Source: Scylla paramamosain (Eukaryota; Arthropoda; Malacostraca; Decapoda; Portunidae). From it: a stretch of DNA of 64,000 bases. Under the pieces are notes generated by a model. The model did no database searches. It was not told the origin of the DNA and saw only the letters and a list, made by a program, of their open reading frames with translations. Location of the stretch: positions 4,396,335 through 4,460,334 of the forward strand of contig NC_087198.1 in assembly GCF_035594125.1 (NCBI RefSeq), given 5' to 3'. This document shows positions 57,101 to 64,000 of this stretch, piece after piece; within the stretch, counting starts at the first letter, position 1, and each line of letters begins with the position of its first letter. Position numbers and translations under genes: made by a program.

Positions 57101-57387
57101 ACTTTCTTCTTTCTCTCACCTCTATTCTGTCAACCTCTCTAACGCAAGAGTTAACCAGTATTCTCAGTCATTCATCCCTTTCTCTGGTAAACTCTGGAAC
57201 TCCCTGCCTGCTTCTGTATTTCCACCATCCTATGACTTGAATTCCTTCAAGAGGGAGGTTTCAAGACACTTTTTCATCATTTCTTGACTACTGCTTTGAC
57301 CCTTTTATGGGACTGGCATTTGAGTAGGCATATTTTTTATTGGAATTTTGTTGCCCTTGACCAGTGTCCTTCCTAAAAAAAAAAAAG
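54139..57387 (+). mobile_element. Family B LINE copy B5, near full length, decayed
   Basis: The 5' end (CAGGAGGAGGCGGTAGACAC) is slightly longer than in B2 and B3 and resembles that of B1, so it may be nearest to the complete terminus. The copy ends with poly(A) at about 57,375-57,386. Flanking satellite is G-rich on both sides (TTAGG left, GGTTAGGTG right). Confidence 0.94.
54385..57287 (+). pseudogene. Family B ORF in copy B5, multiply disrupted
   Basis: The conserved start [10 protein letters not shown] is at 54,385. Lesions include a 1-base loss near 54,546, a frameshift near 55,040 (ATTGGACCG), a changed stretch near 56,068 that ends the 353-codon frame 55,039-56,100, CAG to TAG at 56,420 inside the GVPQGS motif, a TGA near 56,797, and a deletion at about 56,840-56,885 filled with antisense B sequence. 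GDFN is intact at about 54,915, and YADD at about 56,500. Confidence 0.94.
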
Positions 57388-57432
57388 TAAGGTAATGTTA
57401 GGTTAGGTGTTGCTAGGTGTGGTTAGGTGATT
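57388..57432. repeat. Telomere-like satellite remnant, G-rich strand
   Basis: The short stretch GGTAATGTTAGGTTAGGTGT and onward immediately follows the poly(A) tail of B5. It is the last G-rich block before the array returns to C-rich orientation. Confidence 0.9.
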
Positions 57433-57570
57433 TTAGAATTGTCTCTAAAAATATTGATACCGTGTATCTCACTCAAACTTATTTCATAGGTTACATAAGT
57501 ATCTCTTAGAACTGCAATACCATTTTTTTTATTCAGACTTGGTTTTCTGGTGATTATAAATATATAAATA
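57433..57570. other. Short non-satellite spacer
   Basis: About 140 bp of AT-rich sequence between the G-rich satellite and LINE copy A2. Nothing is recognised in it. It may contain the right-hand inversion breakpoint. Confidence 0.5.
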
Positions 57571-59465
57571 TTGGAGGACGTCCACTTAAAATGGCACAAT
57601 TACGTCGCCACCACCACAGAAGCCTTCCTCCGCTACTTCCCAACCAAGACCGTCACAGTGCACCCGTTTGATACCCCTGGATGGCGCCCTGCCTTAAAAG
57701 ACTCATGTGTCAGCGGACCTGGGCGTTCCACTCCTGACCGGTCCTATACAAGAAACTAAGAAACAAAGGGATCAGGGAGATTAAGGCTGCCAAGGCATGA
57801 TATTACCGGGACAAGATACACCACCTCAAGTTGGCCAACAACAGACAGTAGTATGCTAAGATCAAACCAGTGTGTGGCCTACAAAAGCACACTTCATCTC
57901 TTCCTTGCACCTCACACCTTCCTGCTAATCTCGCAGCTCAGGAGATAAACCATCACTTTGCCGCTATCTGTCAGACCTTTCCTCCCCTCCACACCACTCT
58001 GCTTCCAGACCATCTTCCCGCTCCCTCCCCACCCCCCACCGTCCAGGCGATGGATGTTTTTAAGAGAATGCTTAAATTTAAATCAAGATCACCACACCAA
58101 CTGACCATCCTATAAAAATTTACAAGGAGTTTCCTGAAGAGCCAGCAACACCGCTCTGCTCCATAATAAATGCCTCTCTCTCTCTCAACACTCCTGCTCC
58201 GCGGACTGGAAGACATCTTGCGTCACTCTCATCCCCAAAACTTCCAGTCCAGTCACTCGTTGACCTCAGGCCAGTCTCTATCACCCCTATCCCTAGCCTT
58301 ATTTGCGAAGATTTTGTGTATGACTGGGCCTACACCAAAGTTATAATACCGTGGATATCAGACAGTTTGGCAATATCAAAGCCACCTTCACCTCCCATTA
58401 CCTGACCAGCTTCCTTCAATTCATCCACAGCCACTTGGGCAAGCGAAGCACCTCTCTAGCTGTTGCTTTTCTGAACTTCAAAAAAGCCTTTGATCTTGTT
58501 GATCATATTTTTGTCATCAGCAAGGTCTGGGTCTCCCTCCTAACCTGGTAGCGTGTGTAGCCGACTTCCTCTCAAGGAGGCGTCAGGCTGTTCGCTACCA
58601 GGGCTCTGTCTCTAATTTCCAACAGCTGACATGTGGGATCTCCCAGGGGACCACGATGGGTCCACTATGCTTACTACTCCTGATTAACGACGCACTCACT
58701 GACACCCCCATCACTGGAAGTATGAGGATGACTGCACCATCAGCATCCCAGTCTGCAACAAGAACCCGGACTACTCGCCAATGCATGCAATCTTGGAGCG
58801 ACTGCAGAAGTGGACGAAAAAGAACAGGATGACCATTAACCACAGCAAAACTGTGGTGATGCATTCCTGTACCTCCTCTTTACCAGTGCCCCCTCCCCAG
58901 CTCACGGTGAGCCCGTACTCCCTCCAGATGGTCTAATGTGCCAAGCTTCTCGGAGTCACGGTGGACGTCCAGCTGACATGGAAGTAGCTTGTCGCCAGCA
59001 CCGTAAGATCGGATACTTACAGGCTGTACATGCTGCGCAGATTCAGGTCGCTGGGGACGCCGACAGACAAGTTAAGGGGGGTGTACCTCGACTCCATCCT
59101 CCCCAAAACATATGTATGTCTCCCCAGCGTGGTTCTTCTCCCTCACACACACTCAACAGCTCCAGCTAGAGAGCCTGCAGAAAAGGGCGTGAAGGGTCAT
59201 CCTTGGTCCTGCCTACACAACCTATGATGAAGTCCTGACCACCCTGAGTCTGTTCAGAATATACACCAGGCACCGAGAGGCTTTGGTGGAATTTGGAAGG
59301 GGACTTTTGCATCATCCAACTCTCAGACACATGCTGCCGCTTGACACGCCTCACCCAGTCCGTGCCACCAAACACCACAATAAGATAACGCCACTAAGGG
59401 TGCCGCGCACGGACCGGTACAGACTCAGCGCGATTCCCACCATGGTACGAGCCATCAATCAATAG
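57571..59465 (+). pseudogene. Family A ORF2 remnant (RT), broken
   Basis: Identifiable pieces are MEDVHLKWHNYVATTTEAF at the start, GLQKHTSSLPCTSH (57,870), MDVFKRMLKF (about 58,050), SLAVAFLNFKKAFDLVDH (about 58,455), the catalytic box altered from YVDD to YEDD (about 58,720), and a C-terminal piece ending in AINQ at 59,463. Frames change at least six times. Some positions that are stops in A1 (1,706 and 1,777) are CAG here, so the two copies decayed independently. Confidence 0.9.
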
Positions 59466-59566
59466 TATTTCGCTTCTAGATTAGACCTAGCTTCAGGATT
59501 AATGTTAAGTATTTCCCCACCCATCTGTGTACATTTTCAGTTTGTAAACTGCCTGAATAATAAACC

Positions 59567-59580
<14 letters not shown>
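57571..59580 (+). mobile_element. Family A LINE, 5'-truncated copy A2
   Basis: The copy starts at GGAGGACGTCCACTTAAAAT, equivalent to about 1,306 in copy A1, and runs through RT, C-terminal region and 3' UTR into a long (TTA)n tail. It therefore lacks the whole endonuclease. Confidence 0.93.
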
Positions 59581-59638
<58 letters not shown>

Positions 59639-59688
59639 CATTATTATTATTATTTTTATTATTATTATTATTATCATTATTATTATTA

Positions 59689-59726
<38 letters not shown>

Positions 59727-59777
59727 GTTATTATTATTATTATTATTATTATCATAATTCTTCTTCTTCTTCTTCTT

Positions 59778-59840
<63 letters not shown>

Positions 59841-59842
59841 TT
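59570..59842. repeat. (TTA)n and (TTC)n microsatellite, expanded LINE tail
   Basis: The family A tail has grown to about 270 bp of TTA with ATC and TTT variants and an internal (TTC)n block at about 59,759-59,806. TTA repeats resume after it. The satellite follows directly. Confidence 0.97.
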
Positions 59843-62800
59843 ACTCTCACCTAACCTTAACTTAATTCAACTCATCATCATCAATTATCCTCACCTAACC
59901 TCACCTAACAACACCTAACTACACCTAACATAACCTAACCTCATCCAACCACATCTAACCTCACTTAAACTCGCATAATCTCACCTAACTTCAACTAATT
60001 TCACATTACCACACTTAACCTTACATAACCTCACCTAAACTTACCTTACCTTAACTCACTTATCATCAGTTATCCTCATCTAACCTCACCAAACCTCACC
60101 CAAACACACCTAACCTCAACTAACCTCACCTAAATAAGAAACATCATCCAACCACACCTAACCATACCTAGCCTCTCTTAACCTTACCTAACCTCATGTA
60201 ACCTCACCCAAGTATTCAAACATCACCCTACCTTACCTAACCTCACCTAATCTCACCTAACAATACCTAACTTAACATAACCTCACCTATTAATACCTAA
60301 CATCTCCTAACCACATTTAACCTCACCTAACCTCAGCTGCTGACAACTAACCGCAATTAATATCACCTAACTTCACTTAACCTCACCTAACCTCACCTAA
60401 CCTTACCTAACTTCACCTAACTTCAAATATCCTAATCACTCATACTAATCACTCATAACGTAACCTCATATAACATCATATAACATCCTCTAATCTCAGC
60501 TAATATCATCTAACTTCAGCTAACCTTACAATCAAATACTTAACCTCATGTAAGTTTACCTAACCTTACCTAACATCACTTAACCTTATGTAACCTCACT
60601 TAACACTCAACTATCCTTAACTAATCAATCAGAACCACACCTAACATTACCTAACCTCACCTAATCTCACATATCTTTACATAACCGTACTTAACCTCAC
60701 ATAACCTCACATTATCTCAACTAACCTCACATAACCTCTCCTAACCACAACTAACCACACCTAACCTCACCTAACTATGATTAACCATACCTAACCTCAT
60801 CTAACTTCACCAAGCAAAACTTGTCCTAACCTCACCTAATTTCACTTAAGCACACCTATTCTCACCTAATTACACCTAAATTCACCTAACCTAACTAATC
60901 TAACCTAACCTGACCTCACCTAACCTCACCTAATCTCACCTAACCACACATAATCTTACCTAACCTTACCTCACGTAACCTAAGTTCACCTGACCTCACC
61001 TAACCTCAAATAACCTCACCTAGGCAAATATAACCTCACTTACTCTCACCTAAGCACACTTTATGTCATCTAACGTCACATAAGCTCATGTAACCTCAGA
61101 TAAACTCACCTACCATCTCGTAACCTGACCGAACCTCACTTAACCTTAATTTCTCCCACTTAGCCTCACCTAACTTACCTTAATTTCTACTAATCTCACT
61201 TAATCGCACATGACCTTACCAAACCTCACCAACCCTCACCTAACCTTCTAACCTTACCTAACCTCAGCTAACTTCTCCTAAAACACCTAATATTACCTAA
61301 CCTCTTCTAACACACCTCACCAAATCCTATCTAACTTTTAGTAACCTTAGCTAATCTCATCTAACTTTATGTAATCACACATAGCCTCACCTAACCTCAC
61401 CTAACCTAACTGATCCTCACCTAACCACATCTAATCATAGCTAACCTCACTTAACCTCACATAACCTCACCTAACCACACCTAATATCATCTAACCTCTC
61501 CTAATTTCATCTAACCTCACCTAAGTCATATAACCTCAACTAATTACACTTAACCTCACTTTACCTCATCTACCCTCATCTAACAAGACACCTAACACCA
61601 TATAACCTTACCTAACCACAAGTAACCTCATCTAACCTTACTTAACCTCATATTACCTTTCCTAACCTCATCTATTCTCACCATACAACACACAACCTCA
61701 CTTAATCTCAGCTAACCACAGCTAATATCACCTAAAGACACCAAACTACACTTAATCTCTCCTAACCTCACCTAAACTCTCCTAACCGCACCTAACCACA
61801 TCTAATCATTAACCTCACCTACCTTCTTCTAACCTCAGGTAGCCTTTAGTAAACTAACTTCAGCACACCTAACCTCACATAACATTAGCTAATAGCACCT
61901 AACCTTACATAATTATAAATAACCTTACCTAACTTCTCTTGACTTCACTTAGACACACCTAACCTCACCAAATCTCACCATATAACCACACCTAACCGCA
62001 TGTAACCTCGACTAACCAAAGGTAACCTCAACTAACCTCACCTAACATTACTTATTCATACCTACCCATAGGTAACCTCAGCTAACATCACCTAACCACT
62101 CCTAACCTCATCAAACATAACTTAACCACACCTAACACACTTAATTTCACCAAACCTAACTTAACCTCACCTAACCATACGTAACCTCAACTTAAATCAA
62201 CTAACCGCACCTAACCAACAATAGTATCATCTATCCTCACCTAACCTCTCATAACAACATATAACCACATTTAACCTCACTTAACCTAAACTAACCTCTT
62301 CTTACGTCACGTTACGTAACCTAATGTGAGCACAAATAATATAACCTAATATCACCTTACCACATATAACCTCACCTAACCTCACCTAACAGGACCTAAC
62401 CTTATATAACATACCTAACTTTACCTTACCTCTCTTCAACTCACCTAATCTCTCCTCACTTAATCGCCCCTAAAATTTACCTAACTTCACCTAACAACAC
62501 CTAACCACACCTAACGTCACATAACCTCACCTAACACACATAATCTCACTTAACCTAAACTAACCTCATATAACCTTACTTAACCTCACCTAACCTTACA
62601 TAGCTTCACGAAACCTTATCTAACTTCACCTAACCGCACTTAATACAAACTAATCTTACCTAGCCATACCTAATACCAGCTAACTTCATCTAAACTTATG
62701 TAACATCACCTAACCTCACCTAAACTTAGCTAACCTCAACTAACCTCACCTTACCACACCTAACCTCACCTAGCTATACCTGATTTTATGTAACAAAACT

Positions 62801-64000
62801 TAACCTTACTCACAGAACCTCACCTAACTTCTCCTAACCACACCTAACCTCACTTAACCTCATCCTTATCCTCACCTAACATAACCTAACCTATGCTAAA
62901 CTCAACTAACCTTACCTAATCACACCTGACCTCACCTAACCTCACCCAACATCCCCTAAGCACACAAACTCACTTAACCTCAATCTACACCTTACCTTAC
63001 CGTTCATCACCTAACCACACCTAAGCTCACATAACCTCACTTAACCACACTTAACCACACCTAATCACATCTAACCTCACCTAACCTCTCCTAACAAAAC
63101 ATAATCTTATCTAACTTCACTTAACCTCACTTAACCTCACCTAACTTTACCTAACATTACCTAAAACTTAGCGAAGCTCACCTAATCTCAATTAACAACA
63201 CCGAACCTCTCCTGTACTCAGATAACTTCTCCTAACGACATGTAACCTCACCTAACGACACTTAATCTCACCTAACCTCACATAACCATACCTAACCACA
63301 CCTAGAATTACCTAACCTAACCTAACCTAACCTAACCTAACCTAACCTTACTTCACCTAAGTACGAGTACACATAACGTAACCTTACCTAGGCACACCTA
63401 ACATAATTTAACCTCACTCTTAAGCACACCTAACCTCACCTAACCTCAAATAACCTCACCTGACCTCACCAAACCTTACCTAACCTCATGTTACCATACA
63501 TATCGACTCATAACCTCACCTAGACTCACTTCAACTTACCAGCCCTCACCTAAAATCTCAAAACTTTACCTCACTAAATCTCAAGTAACTTTACCTAACT
63601 TCAACTAACCTCACCTAAACTACCTAACCTCACCAAACCTCTCCTAACTACACCTAACCACATATATTCATACCTATCTTCACCTAACCTCACTTAACCA
63701 AACCTGACCTCACCTAACCTCACTTGAACTCTCCTATCCATATCTAACCACACCTAACCTCACCTAACCAAACCAAACCGCAACTATCCTCACCAAACAT
63801 CTCCTAATCTCTCCAAACCACACCTAACCTCACCAAAACTCGCCAAATCTCTCCTAACATTATGTAACGTCATATAAGCTTGCCTAACCTCACATACCCT
63901 CACCTATCATCACTTACTCTCTCCAAACCTCACATAAACTAACCTAGCCACATCTAAGTTATCTAACCTCATCTAGTCACACCTAACCTCACCTAATCAC
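59843..64000. repeat. Telomere-like satellite, C-rich strand, block 8, open at window end
   Basis: More than 4 kb of CCTAACCTCA-type degenerate repeats continue to the edge. A homogeneous canonical run (CCTAA)7 lies at 63,311-63,345. There is no insertion in this block that I can see. Confidence 0.95.

Noticed and set aside
63311..63345. True chromosome-end telomere
   Set aside because: Only seven canonical units lie inside degenerate satellite, with the wrong polarity for a right end and more satellite after them.

Overview
This window looks like intergenic heterochromatin from an arthropod nuclear genome, most likely a decapod crustacean (crab or shrimp). The arthropod assignment rests on the telomere motif TTAGG/CCTAA, which appears in canonical runs at 54,112-54,136 and 63,311-63,345. 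The decapod guess rests on the extreme density of (AT)n, (CA)n, (GA)n and (TTA)n microsatellites and is inference. I found no convincing host protein-coding gene, no rRNA or tRNA gene and no prokaryotic feature. Nearly all long open frames are either microsatellite read-through or pieces of non-LTR retrotransposons (LINEs).

Left part, 1-29,535. A (GT)n tract is followed by two head-to-head copies of one LINE family (here family A, which ends in a (TTA)n tail). Next come about 8 kb of AT-rich spacer with old tandem repeats, then microsatellite blocks including an 800-bp GGAT array. A minus-strand copy of a second LINE (family B, poly(A)-tailed) lies at 12.0-15.0 kb. From 15 to 22.5 kb there are dispersed repeats, several long (AT)n tracts and a 274-bp-arm perfect palindrome. 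From 24.3 to 29.5 kb four different LINE lineages sit end to end: two minus-strand RT relics (F and E), a CR1-like element (C) with the diagnostic 8-bp terminal repeat, and an RTE-like 3' piece (D).

Right part, 29,536-64,000. This is a degenerate telomere-like satellite whose usual unit is the decamer CCTAACCTCA (TTAGGTGAGG on the other strand), reaching the window edge. Inserted in it are family B elements (two near full length at 34.2-37.7 and 38.4-41.7 kb, a decayed one at 54.1-57.4 kb, plus fragments), family A fragments, a CR1-like fragment and one 0.85-kb non-repeat island. The satellite is C-rich on the + strand throughout, except for a segment at 52.6-57.4 kb where every satellite remnant is G-rich, which implies an internal inversion. 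Satellite blocks have been duplicated locally. One duplicated block preserves the empty site of a family A insertion, showing a 4-bp target-site duplication.

No gene network is encoded. The points of interest are: repeated LINE insertion into a telomere-like array; a single-ORF LINE family (B) with apparently no ORF1; two B copies truncated at the same place; and several perfect palindromes or antisense fillers that look like fold-back templated repair.
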